This document shows, piece after piece, positions 46,643 through 58,405 of a stretch of DNA of 64,000 nucleotides. Within the stretch, counting starts at the first letter, position 1; every line of letters starts with the position of its first letter. Source of the stretch: Arctopsyche grandis (taxonomy: Eukaryota > Arthropoda > Insecta > Trichoptera > Hydropsychidae); the NCBI RefSeq assembly GCF_051622035.1, contig NC_135362.1, positions 9,489,501 to 9,553,500 of the forward strand. The letters run 5' to 3'. Below the pieces are notes generated by a model that was given only the letters and a program-made list of their open reading frames with translations, did no database searches and was not told the DNA's origin. A program made the translations under genes and the position numbers.

Positions 46643-48549
46643 CTCATTACTAACCTCTTATGTTAATATATACTCTCCATTATCATACTACATACAAATT
46701 TACTATAAAATATAAGCTCATAATTTTTATAAACTCAAATGTTATAGAAATTCACTACAAACATTGAAAAATAATTTGAATAAAAAGACACCGTTGTTGT
46801 TACACAAAAACATTTTTATTACTAAAAAAGTAAAAAAAACTTTGAGAATTTTTTTTAATAAACAATAATTATAAGAATTAACACGTTTCGGAATCAATTA
46901 CAAAAGTCAATTTGATGGCAATCACTAAGCAACAAAAAATAATTTCTAAATTAAGAATAACTCACGTATCAAAATTTATTCAAGTATTTCATATATAATA
47001 CAAAATATAAACAAAAAATTACTAAAATTTCAAATTTTTAATTCAATCGTTAGATGCTTTTATAAAGTCGCTCTGTAAAGTTTCAGTCTTAACGTATTTA
47101 AGAGATTCAGCAACTTTTCATAACTCTAAACTGTGATTTATAATATCAAAATAAAAGGTAATAAAAAAATTTAAATGTGAACATTACAAACATAAAAATG
47201 CCGATCTACAGAAAAAATATTGGTAAATTTTATAAAAAAAAAAACACATTTAAACCTGAACAGTCAAAATAACATAGCAAGTTATATAAGACAATCATAG
47301 GAAAACACTTGTTTCATATACAAACTAAAAGAAATCAGTAAAAATACATAAAACAACCGCAGTTATCAACTAAAATCACTAATAAATGGCATCTTTAATT
47401 TGTACATTTCACGGCACAAGTTTGTACGATAAACGACAATTACAATTTTTAAAACATGTAATTTGACTGAATTGTTTCTTAAAATTACGAGACCAAAATT
47501 TGTAACAGTTTTGAATTGAGCAAGTTATCGAGAATTTTTTTTGTAAAAATTAACATCCTAACAAATTTTATCTTGAAATTACATCTAATTTTGCAAAACC
47601 TAACTACATTTGAACTATTTTTATTTAAAATATAATGCCAAGAGGTAAATTACGACACAACTGGAAACAACTATTTTCGTCATAAGTTAACATAAAAATT
47701 GTCATTTACAAAAAAAAAATAAAAACAACACAATCATGGTCAACATTGTGCGTCATTCCATGACAATAATTCATGCAGAAACGACATTGCTCTATTTCGA
47801 CAATACAATCTTTTTTCTAAACATCTTTGATGAGCTTCAAACTCGAACTCCAGAAAAGGCACAATTATGAAGACAATTTACAATCATTCATAAAAACATT
47901 GATTATTTATATATCAATATAAGCTACATATATATATATATATATATAGATATATATTAAATATTGTTCATTCTTTGAAGCGTTCGTTTTTCAGTCTTTG
48001 CAATTAAATATTTCAAATAAATATCAATGCAAAAAAATGTCATATTCAAACAATGTGATCATCCTTTATACAAGTATAAAACTAATATTGAATGATTTTA
48101 GTATAAAATTCGCACACAAAATTAAATTTACAAACCCTACATAACATACATCAATAAAATAAATACAGTTATAATGTATTAAAAGACAAATTTATAAAAA
48201 AAAAAAATTGTAAAAAAATGATTTTGTACTGCTAATATTACGCTAAAATCGGAATTGCATACACGTTCCCAAAATTGCTGCATAGAAAGTACATTTTGGT
48301 CCCCAAATGATAGCTATCTAAACATATCATTATGTTTATATATACTCACTGTAAATATCTGTAGAACTCATTCGCATTCAATAATTTACTATTGCATAAT
48401 TTAACACACTAATAGCCTAATAAAGAATATCAACATTGCGGAATCACAAAAATTTCTTGTGAACTTCTTGAACTTTCATTATAAAAAAAAGTAACTACAT
48501 ACATACATTAGACGGTCTAAAAACAACACTAAATTTTTAAAGTACATCA
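46643..48549. other. Intergenic DNA and cyclin A 3' UTR
   Basis: AT-rich; the stretch next to 48550 should be cyclin A 3' UTR. A TA/ATAT simple repeat lies at 47929-47948. Nothing else recognised. Confidence 0.4.
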
Positions 48550-51500
48550 CTATGTACTTAAAACTTCTTTTTTATCACTCTTGTCCGATTTCATGTCTAA
48601 GTTTTCTACAACTAAATCGGTGCATTTTATTTTCTCATTCGGAGCACTCATCGAATACATCGATTTCGCCTCGATGAGAGCAACTCCTTCATACCTGCAA
48701 ATATATAAAAAAAAAAATAGTATACCAATCGTATAAACTTCTCCACAACAATTGACGCGGCAAAACAACTCACTTATTGGACTTGTATTTCTCAACGATG
48801 GCCTGATGAGGCTGACCGGCTGCACCGGCGTGCGTCCTGGCCAACTCGCGCATACACTTTTCCAAATCGGCTAACCCGTATCCGGATATACGCTGCAGAG
48901 CAGGTGTCCACGCAGCCTGTGTGCATATGGCTAGAGGACTGAGACAGTCCAAAGCCGAAGACGACTGAGGACGTCCACTACAGTGGCAACACAACAGAGC
49001 ATGCCGAGCGATAGCCAAAGCGGAAGCTGCTATTATCGACGACGTGTATTGCAAATACGGTTCCGCTTCCAGCAAAGCCAGTTCAGAAATATACTGCAAA
49101 CATTAAAAATCATTATTGAACGGACAGTTTTTTCACATCATTTGAAATAAGAAATCAAAATTACCATAGCTAAATATCTGGTCCTTTCACTTAAACCGTT
49201 ACTAATGCAAAACAGTGATATGAAAGCCAACGGTGTCGGCGTTGATAAATCGAACGACAAAACTTTAAGAATAAGGTGCTCCATGCGCAGGACTTGCTGT
49301 TTAGTGTACGTTTCATCGGTGATATATACAAATTCACGTAAATCGGGAGGATAAATTTCTTCGTATTTCCTACAAAACAAACAACGGTAAACATCGAGCG
49401 GTCAAACCGAATACGTCACATCGTTTCGACGATACTCACGAAGCAATGAACATGGCGGTAGTGCCGACCAATTGCAACTTTGCTCGAACTACGGCCATGT
49501 AACTCAAAAACCGATCGATGTAAGACACGGCGAGATAGAGCGTCTCCGTCTCCAGACGATACTCCTCGCACACTTCGACGAGCCAATCGATCAAGATCGC
49601 TCTCATGGAGTGCGTGATGTCCGTTTGTTTGCGCATATAATCGGGACGTGCACGATATTTCACCTGCATACAAGAAAGAATGTAACATATCATCGAAATT
49701 GCATTGGATCATATTTATATGCGGCGAGCGGATGCAAACCTCGATTTCCCTCATGTAATTGTAAATATCGTCTCTATATTCGGTAACGTGGAAAAATAGT
49801 TCGCGTGCCGTTTTAGCACTCGCCTTTTTTCTATCCTCGGCTTTAGTTTCGCTTTCCGGCGCCAAACACAAACTGGTATCCGAAGCGATTGACATGGGCG
49901 TAGAGATGGTGGCATTGTTTGTTGATTTTTGAGGTGTTACAATTCTGAAAAATTAAAGAATTAATAAATTGAAATAGAAAAAAACAATACAAACTAAATA
50001 AAAATCTATACTACCTTTGAGAATGCAATTTCAAAACACCCGCAGGAACTTCCTTTTTATTTCTCTGTTTTGCTTGTACTTTAACAACACCCTTTGGTAC
50101 ATTTTCTTTATCGTCCGATACATTTTCGTAAACGCTGAATGCTTCGAATTGAGCCACCGGTGGTTGGACATGTTTTTCAAACTTGACGTTGACATGTGGT
50201 TGATTTTCATTGTTTGTTTCGTTCTTTATCACCTTCTGGAATATCAACACATACAAATTATGCTAAATATTCATACTCCATACAATAGTAATGATACAAT
50301 AAGATCGTGTGCAAATTCAAAACCACAACAGTTCTGCTGAATAATAGACTGAAAACTCACATTAAACCAACCTAATCAAATCTAATGGATGAAAATAAAC
50401 ATAAAATCATTTCATTCAGTTTAGTGGTGGGAAGAAAAATACTCGATTCCTGTTATAACTAACAAAAATCACGTATTTAGAGACTCTCGTATGCTATAAA
50501 TTTACAAATATTTGCCCACCGATAGTAATCGAAATCCAAAGTATAAGAGTAAGTATGTAATCCAAAGATCAACTCCAATTTAATATAAATGAAATTGTCC
50601 CCAATATTGCTGGTATGGGGGTGTGTTGCCCAGTATTGCTACCATATAACCGATGATATCGCTCATTATGCGAACATCCACAACAATACATGTCCCTTTC
50701 TCGCACTGCCACTCAAGTGGTTCTCTATCGATGAGGTGTAAGGCTTTGGAATTCAACGGTATGGCTACTTCTATCGATGCTTTACACACTTCTGGTACAA
50801 TACGAGACATGGGTGAATCCGATACTCTAAATAAATACATCAAACTCTTGAACGAGTCACCAGTTGCCAAAAATCTGGTAGCTACTGGTATCATCTTTCT
50901 CATTTGGTATACCAATTCAAACTTCGAAATTAGACTTGGACATATATTAGGCATCGGCAACCCATGACCCGAGGGTCGCCAAGTAACTAATCAGACAATT
51001 TCAAGTGACTCACTTGAGTCAACTGGTCCAGAGTTTTTTTTTTTTTTTGTATAATGAGTACCAAAAAATATTTTATTTAAGAATGTGTGTCAGGTCAGAT
51101 CAAGTGGTTAAAAGCTTTTTTCCCAGATTTTAGTTTGCCTCGGAATAAGTTCGCTAGCTTTGCTTGATAAAAATGCTCTTAAGTTATTACAATTGAATTA
51201 ATTCAGCTTCTACGATTTTTAACAATAATATGTTTCTCTCCTTTCTCCAGGCTGCACTCATTAGATTAAATATTAATTCGCCAATTGAAATAGAATGCAG
51301 AATTGAGATGTGAGCCACAATTTTATAAAAATTATTGCAAGCGGAATGATTTTTTTAAAATATCATCCATTTCTCATACAATGTTTTTTCTCGTTTGCCG
51401 CAGTAAAAATTTGTTAATAATAAACAGACATCTTCGTATAGAAAATTAACATTGTAAATAATATTAAATAATTTTGTTAATTCTACAATGGCTACGTCCA

Positions 51501-52384
51501 CACTACCGATATCTACACCCGATATTTACGAATTTTCCATATCCAGTTCCTAAATGGCAACCACAGGTTGCAATATGGAAAATTCGAAAATATCGGGTGT
51601 AGATATCGGTAGTGTGGACGTAGCCACTAGAAGAAATTTCATGTTTGGTTTAAATATAAGACTTATTAAATGGATTGAAATTTGTTACTTTTGAAGTCAA
51701 ACCATTTCTATTTACGTACAATCTTACTAAGTCGGGATCTTCAGAGGCAATGCGGAACTCTGGATCTATCTGTTGAACTCGGGACAAATAGTCCCGCTCA
51801 AATAGAACCCTACCTGCAAAAGAAGCTATCCAGCAATATTGCGCCTGTGATGTTGAAAATATTGCTGGACAGTTGTCGAGCAACACTGCTCGTTTACGGA
51901 GGGATACAATATGATATTTTTAAAGGCAAAAAAATGTATGTATACGAGTCAGGATGTACATTGGCTGGAGCACACAAATAACCTAGACGTTCATGAGCGT
52001 CTTAAATAAGCCGAGGTGGAGTACAATTGGAACAATATAACCGGCGTTGTGACATTTGGATGGCGACGTGCGACGTGCGATGTGCGACAGATGCTTCCGG
52101 CACGGCGAGGTAAACGGCCGGGGGGTCAGACATGTGATGTATATAGAGAAGTTGAAGGTGGTTATTACCAAAGGCTGGTGCTGGTGCTGGTGGTTCCTCG
52201 TGAGGAAGGTCTTGTTGGTGTCGCGAGCCTTCAGCGGTTGGCGCGCGATGCGTTGGTGCGGTTGCGGTTGCAGTTTTGATTGGGGCTGTGGCTGGGATTG
52301 AGGCGGAGGCGGGGGCGGGGGCAGAGCGGCGACGCTCCTCGGCGGACAATTGTCGCGATCTTCCCGGATGAGGAAACCCGCCAT
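48550..52384 (-). CDS. CycA: Cyclin A
   Basis: Regulatory subunit of mitotic and S-phase Cdk; nuclear. Seven coding exons: 52169-52384, 50015-50235, 49740-49944, 49440-49663, 49165-49369, 48774-49093, 48550-48694; phases agree and total 511 residues. Exon 1 ([17 protein letters not shown], then poly-Pro and Pro/Gln repeats, RQPL as a possible RxxL destruction box) is inferred from position, frame and a cyclin A-like start. Exon 2 has a KEN degron (DDKENVPKG, about residues 115-117). The cyclin box begins with the cyclin A/B hallmark [16 protein letters not shown] (from about 234), with [20 protein letters not shown] and the second cyclin fold following. Intron 1 is 1.9 kb and full of transposon debris; without exon 1 no suitable ATG is seen. 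Confidence 0.93.
50583..50985 (-). pseudogene. PIF/Harbinger transposase fragment in cyclin A intron 1
   Basis: Encodes [20 protein letters not shown] and [20 protein letters not shown], the helix-turn-helix N-terminal region of Harbinger nucleases. It then continues into [17 protein letters not shown], which is not the usual sequence, so it is rearranged or an internal deletion. No DDE residues remain. Confidence 0.6.
51489..51626. mobile_element. Foldback element, 138 bases
   Basis: Near-perfect inverted arms of about 55 bases (TGGCTACGTCCACACTACCG...CGGTAGTGTGGACGTAGCCA) around a short loop (CCTAAATGGCAACCACAGG). A sister copy is at 54943-55073. Within cyclin A intron 1. No clear target duplication. 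Confidence 0.7.
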
Positions 52385-52389
52385 CGCCG

Positions 52390-52640
52390 CGCCGGTCGGT
52401 GGGCCGGTGGGCCGGAGCGCCCTTCGCCTTTCGCCCTTCGACGTGGGAACGTTTGCGAGGCAAACCAACACTCGACAAACGACAAACGACAAACGACCAA
52501 CGACCAACGACCAACGACCAACGACAGCCGCCCGCCACCCGCCGCCGTCAACGGCTAGTAACGACTTTTCGCCGGCTGCCGCGACGCCGCTACCAACCGC
52601 ACCGCACTTCACACTCTCACCTGTTTCCAATCGCACTAGG
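52390..52640 (-). promoter_or_regulatory. Likely cyclin A promoter and 5' UTR
   Basis: GC-rich, immediately upstream of the ATG. It contains a tandem AACGACC/AACGACA array (about 52482-52526) and two TTTCGCC motifs (in CGCCTTTCGCCCTTCG near 52428 and ACTTTTCGCCGGC near 52563) that fit E2F half-sites, as expected for a cell-cycle gene. Sites are by pattern only. Confidence 0.4.
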
Positions 52641-52883
52641 CTGCCCACCCTTACGCCCGTTTCACTACCCTCTGCTCTGCTCACCGAGCCGGCAGTATTG
52701 CTCGACAGCTGCCTTCATATTTAGCACCGAGAGGTTACCCCCGATTCGATCCCGTGCTAAGCTTTAATACTGCTGGTCAGACTTGGATATTTGGTAAAAG
52801 TGAAAACTCTCGACAGGGCGGAGACCGCTAGGTCGGAAGAGAGGCTCGGTCGACCCGCTCCATCTTGTGATTGACTACTCTTA
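52622..52883 (+). repeat. Partial copy of the SINE-head/Merlin chimeric repeat
   Basis: Starts CACCTGTTTCCAATCGCACTA as at 36445 and 53541, carries the SINE head plus TGGTCAGACTTGGATATTTG, then GACAGGGCGGAGACCGCTAG of the Merlin unit, and breaks off before the transposase motif. It abuts the second 1.06-kb duplicate. Confidence 0.65.
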
Positions 52884-52888
52884 ACTAC

Positions 52889-53949
52889 TTAACCGTTATC
52901 CGTAGATTATGTATGCATGTCGCACGGTTCTAGCAAACAGAGGCGAATTCGACTAATAAAATTAATTTATAGTTTCAAATGTTACTAACAATTCATTTGA
53001 AAAAAGTTTCAATTCATATTAATATTGTTACGTAGGGGTGGGTGGAGGATCCAAGTAAAAGGCCAACAGTCGTATCACAGCATTTATTGATGATTCAGGA
53101 GATATACGTACTGACAGTGCTCCGTCCAGAATGACATGATATCGCCTACGTACCGCCTTATAAAGGGTAGATCTCTCAGGACGCCTAATCTGTTTACCTG
53201 TTGTATAGTCACGTATTCGGATATGTATTTCCACGACATTGGGTCTCCCCGTACCGATTCTGAGAAATTACTAATAACGGTCATTGTTTAGCCTAAATGC
53301 ACTTAGAGTCCAGATATAATCCTTGGAAGTAAGTGCATGCATTTAGTTAATCCGATAACAGATATCCATTGGTCTAAGTGCAATTCGCTCGATCCGCGGC
53401 GTACGTAACAATATATTTTGTTAATAATTTATTTATTTCAATTAAATTTTAGATATTTTTTATTACTTATTTCCACATCTTACCATGCGAATATTAATAG
53501 TCTTTATTAATAATCTCACCTTAATAATCTTTATTAATCTCACCTGTTTCCAATCGCACTAGGCTGCCGACCCTTACGCCCGTTTTACTACCCTCTGCTC
53601 TGCTCACCGAGCCAACAGTATTGCTCGACAGCTGCCTTCATATTTAGCACCGAGAGGTTACCCCCGATTCGATCCCGTGCTAAGCTTTAATACTGCTGTT
53701 TAATACTGTAAAAGTGAAAACCCTTGACAGGGCGGAGACCTCTAGGTCGGAAGGGAGGCTCGGTCGACCCGCTCCATCCTGTGATTGGTTACTCTTTGCG
53801 ATGCCAATAGTATTGCCGTGCCCTCAATTAACTCGACTTTTACCTGATGAAATACTCAGACATATACTGCCTGGTTCACATATAATTTCGGACGGTTGGG
53901 CAGCGTACGGAAATATTCCACATGCTGCGAATGGAATATACACGCATTC
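52889..53949. repeat. 1.06-kb duplicated block, copy 2
   Basis: Direct near-identical copy of 35792-36852, 17 kb away. By-eye differences are few: for example TGTTACG for TGTTGCG at the LTR edge, AAATTACTA for AAATAACTA, CTGCCGAC for CTGTCGAC. Contents as in copy 1. Confidence 0.85.
53026..53410 (-). mobile_element. Solo LTR (family 1) within the duplicated block
   Basis: As 35928-36312, including the ATAT flanks, so it is a copy by segmental duplication and not a new insertion. Confidence 0.75.
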
Positions 53950-53977
53950 GTTTGTGCTTCAATACAGATGCATCTAA
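53714..53977 (+). pseudogene. Merlin transposase fragment
   Basis: Same 80-codon core as 36616-36867 (GSHIISDGWAAYGNI) but running on as THSFVLQYRCI-stop, so this copy keeps 30 more bases of the original element than the first duplicate. It faces the inverted copy at 54618-54905. Confidence 0.65.
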
Positions 53978-54143
53978 ATATTCAATTTCCCGTTTTGATT
54001 CATATTTGGTTTGATTTTTAAATGCTTTTTTATTAGTACGAAATTATGTTCACAATACATCTTATATATTTTTTAATAGCTACTGATCTACTGATCATTT
54101 TCTATTTTACAATTTAATTTAATTTGGTTAGTAATCATAGTAT

Positions 54144-54546
54144 TGTTGCGTAGGGGTGGGTGGAGGATCCAAGTAAAAGGCCAACAGTCGTATCACAGTA
54201 TTTATTGATGATTAAGGAGATACATGCATTGCCAGTGCTCCGTCCAGAATGACCTGATATCGCCTACGTACCGCCTTATAAAGGGTAGATCTCTCAGGAC
54301 GCCTAATCTGTTTACCTGTTGTATAGTCACGTATTCGGATATGTATTTCCACGACATTGGGTCTCCCCGTACCGATTCTGAGAAATAACTAATAACGGTC
54401 ATTGTTTAGCCTAAATGCACTTAGAGTCCAGATATAATCCTGGAAGTAAGTGCAAGCACTTACATAGTTAATCCGATAACAGATAACCCTTGAACGGTCA
54501 CATAGTCTCTGGGATTCTATTCGCTTAATCCGCGGCGTACGTTACA
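54144..54546 (-). mobile_element. Solo LTR (family 1)
   Basis: Minus-strand TGTAACGTACGCCGCGG...CCTACGCAACA, flanked by the 4-bp duplication GTAT. About 400 bases, between two inverted Merlin fragments. The U3 half resembles the 5479 copy more than the 35928 copy. Confidence 0.75.
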
Positions 54547-54617
54547 GTATTATATGTTAATCTACAACATAATAGGAAAAAGAGCTCAAAAACCTATTTA
54601 CAATCCTTGATTCATAT

Positions 54618-54905
54618 TTAGATGCATCTGTATTGAAGCACAAACGAATGCGTGTATATTCCATTCGCAGCATGTGAAATATTTCCGTACGCTGCCCAAC
54701 CGTCCGAAATTATATGTGAACCAGGCAGCATATGTCTGAGTTTTTCATCAGGAAAAAGTCGAGTTAATTCAGGGCACGGCAATACTATTAGCATCGCGCA
54801 GAGTAGCCAATCACAGGATGGAGCGGGTCGACCGAGCCTCCCTTCTGACCTAGCGGTCTCCGCCCTGTCGAGAGTTTTCACTTTTACCGGATATTTGTGC
54901 TCCAA
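54618..54905 (-). pseudogene. Merlin transposase fragment, inverted
   Basis: Minus-strand frame with LTRLFPDEKLRHMLPGSHII and SDGWAAYGNISHAANG, diverged from the 53714 copy at several residues. The two together form an inverted repeat of about 290 bases with a 640-base spacer that holds the solo LTR. Confidence 0.65.
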
Positions 54906-54942
54906 GTCGATCGTTTCTTGTCATTCTTCTTCTTCTTGTTAA

Positions 54943-55073
54943 TGGCGCCGTCCACACACACGATATCTACTACCGATATTTCCATATCCAGTTTCTAAAT
55001 AGCAATCACAGGTTGCAATATGTGAACTGGATATGGAAATATCGGTAGTAGATATCGTGTGTGGACGGCGCCA
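54943..55073. mobile_element. Foldback element, 131 bases
   Basis: Arms TGGCGCCGTCCACACACACG...CGTGTGTGGACGGCGCCA, loop around CTAAATAGCAATCACAGG. The same family as 51489-51626, with the shared GTCCACAC, GATATCTAC and AATCACAGGTTGCAATATG blocks. Confidence 0.7.
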
Positions 55074-55496
55074 ATGCCTTGTCCGCATCCGAACGTTGGC
55101 GACCACCTCGTCGATTATTTGAAGATTCTAAGCCCGCTTTAAAGGTCACGGAATTTGACCCTTAAAGCCCTCAACATGAGGCCACCACCCCCCCGACAAA
55201 TACAGTCCAAGAGACCCTTTCGTCGGAGAACGAGACGGTTGTTCATGAATATCGCACAAGAACAACCGCACATCACTGTTCTAATAAAAAAACCACACTG
55301 TACATAACCAAGTACAAAATTAACAACAACGCATGAACACATAAAGCGCGCATGTGGTAGGAAACAAAACCTGAGATGTGCCGTGCGAATGCACGCACAC
55401 CTCAAGTAAACATACATGTGCGCGTGATTACGCGTGCATAAGCACGCACGCACGCACACACACACACACACAAAGAATTCACAAACACAGCATCGT
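55074..55496. other. Spacer with (CA)n-type repeat
   Basis: GCACGCACGCACGCACACAC simple repeat at about 55441-55471. The rest is GC-moderate and unrecognised; it may be the 3' part of the adjacent LINE. Confidence 0.4.
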
Positions 55497-56110
55497 ATAC
55501 CAAGCGTTTTTCATGGAAACCCAAACCCCAAAAGCGACCACAGAGATTATTTGAAGATATCCACATCGGTCTTCAGCTGCTCGGAACAGATCTTCGGCGC
55601 TCATCCACATGCGCATGTTTCGAAGCCAAGATAACTTTTTCCTGCCAATCCATTTTTTTCCTTCTATTTTTCCCATTGTTATCAAACGGAGAAATTCGTA
55701 TTTTGGACCCCGTATCATGTATCCGAGGTACTCCATCTTTCTCCGCTTGATGACAGAAACAAGTTCCCTGCCTCTCCCCACCATGCCGAGGACAGCTTCG
55801 TTTGATATCTTTTTGGTCCACGGAATCTTCAGCATACGCCTGTAGACCCACATCTCAAAAGCTTCGATGCGGTTGATTGATCATCTTGGTCTTCAGAGTC
55901 CACGTCTCACATCCGTGTAGTAATACTGTCCAGACGTAGCTCTTCGCGAATATCAACTGCGTACGAAGATTGAGATGCTTGTTTGTAAGCGCCGCCTTCA
56001 TTTTGATAAATGCTGTTCTAGCCATCTCGATGCGGATTCTTAGATCTTCATCTGGGTCCATCTCTTCATTCAGCCAGGTACCCAGGTATTTCAATCTTTT
56101 TATTCTTTAT
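55497..56110 (-). mobile_element. RTE-type LINE reverse transcriptase C-terminal fragment
   Basis: Minus-strand frames MKYLGTWLNEEMDPDEDLRI, KSYVWTVLLHGCETWTL and, after a frameshift near 55857, MWVYRRMLKIPWTKKISNEA, RRKMEYLGYMIRGPKYEFLR and RKKLSWLRNMRMW. This is the thumb and C-terminal region of insect RTE-like reverse transcriptases. Dead copy. Confidence 0.75.
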
Positions 56111-56154
56111 ATCACCTCTCCATCCTACGTTAGATCACCGGTGTCTGTTGTAGT

Positions 56155-56443
56155 TTGCCAATTTATCTGATTTCATTATTGAAACGATTCCTCCATCAAA
56201 TTGGAAAAAATCATCCTACCCGCTATGTCACAAATATCTGAATATGATTTATGTAACAATTTATGTACAAGTCTGAATCCATAGATATCTCTGTGGATTA
56301 ATTCGTTAATTTATTAGTTTTTAATTTCGTGTTTTTCAGCCTCTCGAAATACATTGGTTTATGTAGTAAAAATGGTAAAATGTTTGTAATTAATTGTCTA
56401 AGAAGGCGCATTGGGGTCTACCTGTGAGGCGTTCCTGGTAATA
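56155..56443 (+). mobile_element. SINE, head lacking
   Basis: Body and tail only: TTATCTGATTTCATTATTGA, AATTCGTTAATTTATTAG and AAGAAGGCGCATTGGGGTCT...GTTCCTGGTAA. It directly adjoins the end of the LINE fragment. Confidence 0.65.
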
Positions 56444-56526
56444 ATAATTCTAATAAATAATAATAACAATAATCTATGTAAATTAAAAATAAAATAAAAT
56501 AATAACTTCAACTATAGTATGTAATG

Positions 56527-56720
56527 GCCATGAAAAATTATCATGAAGAAATGGCCGAACTGATCCGTCGTGTTGAGACAGAGAGCAATGTGCTTGACCT
56601 CCAGATAAACCGCCACAAAACAAAATGATGATAGTTGACCGTCACCGACAACTACAAAACAACAACTCGACTTTAGACGGTATAAAGGTGGTCGGTGGCG
56701 CCTTGCTTAGATAACAATAA
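56527..56720 (+). mobile_element. RTE-type LINE reverse transcriptase fragment
   Basis: Encodes EEMAELIRRVETESNVLDLQ and INRHKTK, then, shifted, MMIVDRHRQ and LDGIKVVG. This corresponds to the segment following the RT catalytic region in RTE elements. Confidence 0.6.
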
Positions 56721-56765
56721 GGGCGAAATCACACAGCGCTGAATGTGGCACGTTGTTCTTTTTGG

Positions 56766-56967
56766 TTCGGTGATTACTGGTCACAAATTACTCGTCACAA
56801 AGTCACTAAAATCTCTGTAACGGAACATCTGGCAGCCGAGAAGTCCATCATACTAACGATAACTATCATAGTAACGAGAACTTGAGTGCCAAATATTGTG
56901 TATTCGCGATTTTCATGGCAAAAATTGTCTTTGTGACCACCCCAATGTGACGAATAGTCCAATTACC
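56766..56967. mobile_element. hAT-type MITE, copy 5 (inverted)
   Basis: GGTTCGGTGATTACTGG to GTCCAATTACC, flanked on each side by GTTCTTTT, a perfect 8-bp target duplication. This is the copy that best defines the family ends. Confidence 0.7.
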
Positions 56968-57125
56968 GTTCTTTTTAGATACTTTTAAACATGCGAAAAA
57001 AATTATGCGTGCCATTCAGTGCCGTGCCGGGCATACATGAAAATCCCGGCACGCCCCGCCCCACAACGATCCTCTGGACCTTTTTCGGTCAAATTCTCAT
57101 ATTTATCCTTGCTTGACTTGAGAGT

Positions 57126-57826
57126 AGGGTTGCCAAATGGTATCCAAAAGGAGGACATGTCCTCCTTTTCCATGTTTTGTCCTCCCTTACCTACTGTAAG
57201 TCCTCCTTTTTGCTAAACATCGGGCGGGACTGGCGGGAGGCGAAAAAGGGGGCAGGGCATGATGATTTAGTTTCATGCATTGAGTTCTTGAGCATCAGAG
57301 GTGTAGAGATTGACGATGTTAAGCTACACGATCAATTTTGTAACTTGATTTCATTTCTTAAATCAAAATCAGATGAAGATGAAGCATATTATGATTTGAA
57401 GTTGCACGAGCAGTGAACAATCTACTTCAAAAGTGTTAAAAACATTGAATGTTTCTCAGAACTGCTCAAGATCTGCGAGTTTTATTTTTGTATAAGCGCA
57501 CATAACGCAAATGTGAAAAGAGTTTTTTTCACTGATTAATACTCAGTGGAGCAAAGAGAGGAATAGACTAAGTGTGCAGTCAGTTAAATCTTTAATTCAT
57601 ACTCAATACAACTTTAAAAACATGACATGTGAAGATTTTTATAATTATTTGTTAAAAAACCAAGAACGTCTTTACAAAATTGGCAGCTCAGCTAAATATG
57701 ATTAAAATAAAGTAAAATAATATAAAAAATTCGTTTAATTTCTGAATGTCCTCCTTTTTTACAGAAAATCCTCCTTTTTAGACCTATCTGCCCTCCTTTA
57801 TCAAATTATCATCTGGCAACCCTACT
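57126..57826 (+). mobile_element. hAT element with TIRs and C-terminal transposase remnant
   Basis: The ends TAGGGTTGCCAAATGGTA and CATCTGGCAACCCTA are inverted repeats. Flanks CTTGGAGAG and CTTGAGAG differ by one base gain, close to an 8-bp duplication. Broken plus-strand frames give FSELLKICEFYFCISAHNAN, VKRVFFT and NTQWSKERNRLSVQSVKSL, the hAT C-terminal dimerisation region. Repeated TCCTCCTTTT lies inside both ends. Confidence 0.7.
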
Positions 57827-58405
57827 TGAGAGTGATCGATAGCGGTGTATGTACACGGTGTACCGTTCATCGCTGTGTGTTTTCGCCCTAAACAAATTCG
57901 TTTAAATTACGCTGCGTTTATCGTTCTCTCCAGTACACACATACATACTTCCTCTGTCTCCAACTGACAGTACATAGCCATACATACAATATCTTTAAAA
58001 TCATGAGATCGAGATCATTTCAGGTTTGATTTATTGTATATTTCTCCCTCTTAAATTTTTATTAAGCGCTTCCCAAAAATGTATATCTTGGATATGCCAG
58101 AGATTTGAATTCCACAGCTCCTAATACAAATACACTGGGGAATAGATACAGATAATACCCACAGGCACGATGTAAAATTGGTGGCCAAACTCTAGGGGCG
58201 GCCATCCTCGAACCTAAAAACAAACATTCCAAGAAAGACTTAGTAGCATTTCCCTATATATTATTGTGAAACTATTTTTAAATGCAAACACAAAACGTCT
58301 ACACATTTATCTTGACGATTTTCGTCATTACAAAAATTAAGTACAAAACTTACCTTTGTGCTCTCGACTAGGATAAATGGAATCATTACTAACAATGGAT
58401 TAAAT

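Noticed and set aside
51650-51981. Overlapping ORFs on both strands in cyclin A intron 1
   Set aside because: No recognisable domain, no splice phase linking them to cyclin A, and they lie among transposon fragments.
51983-52684. 233-codon minus-strand ORF as a single protein
   Set aside because: Only the part from 52384 to 52169 fits cyclin A exon 1; the upstream half is promoter/5' UTR repeat (RWSLVVGR repeats from the AACGACC array) and the downstream half is intron.
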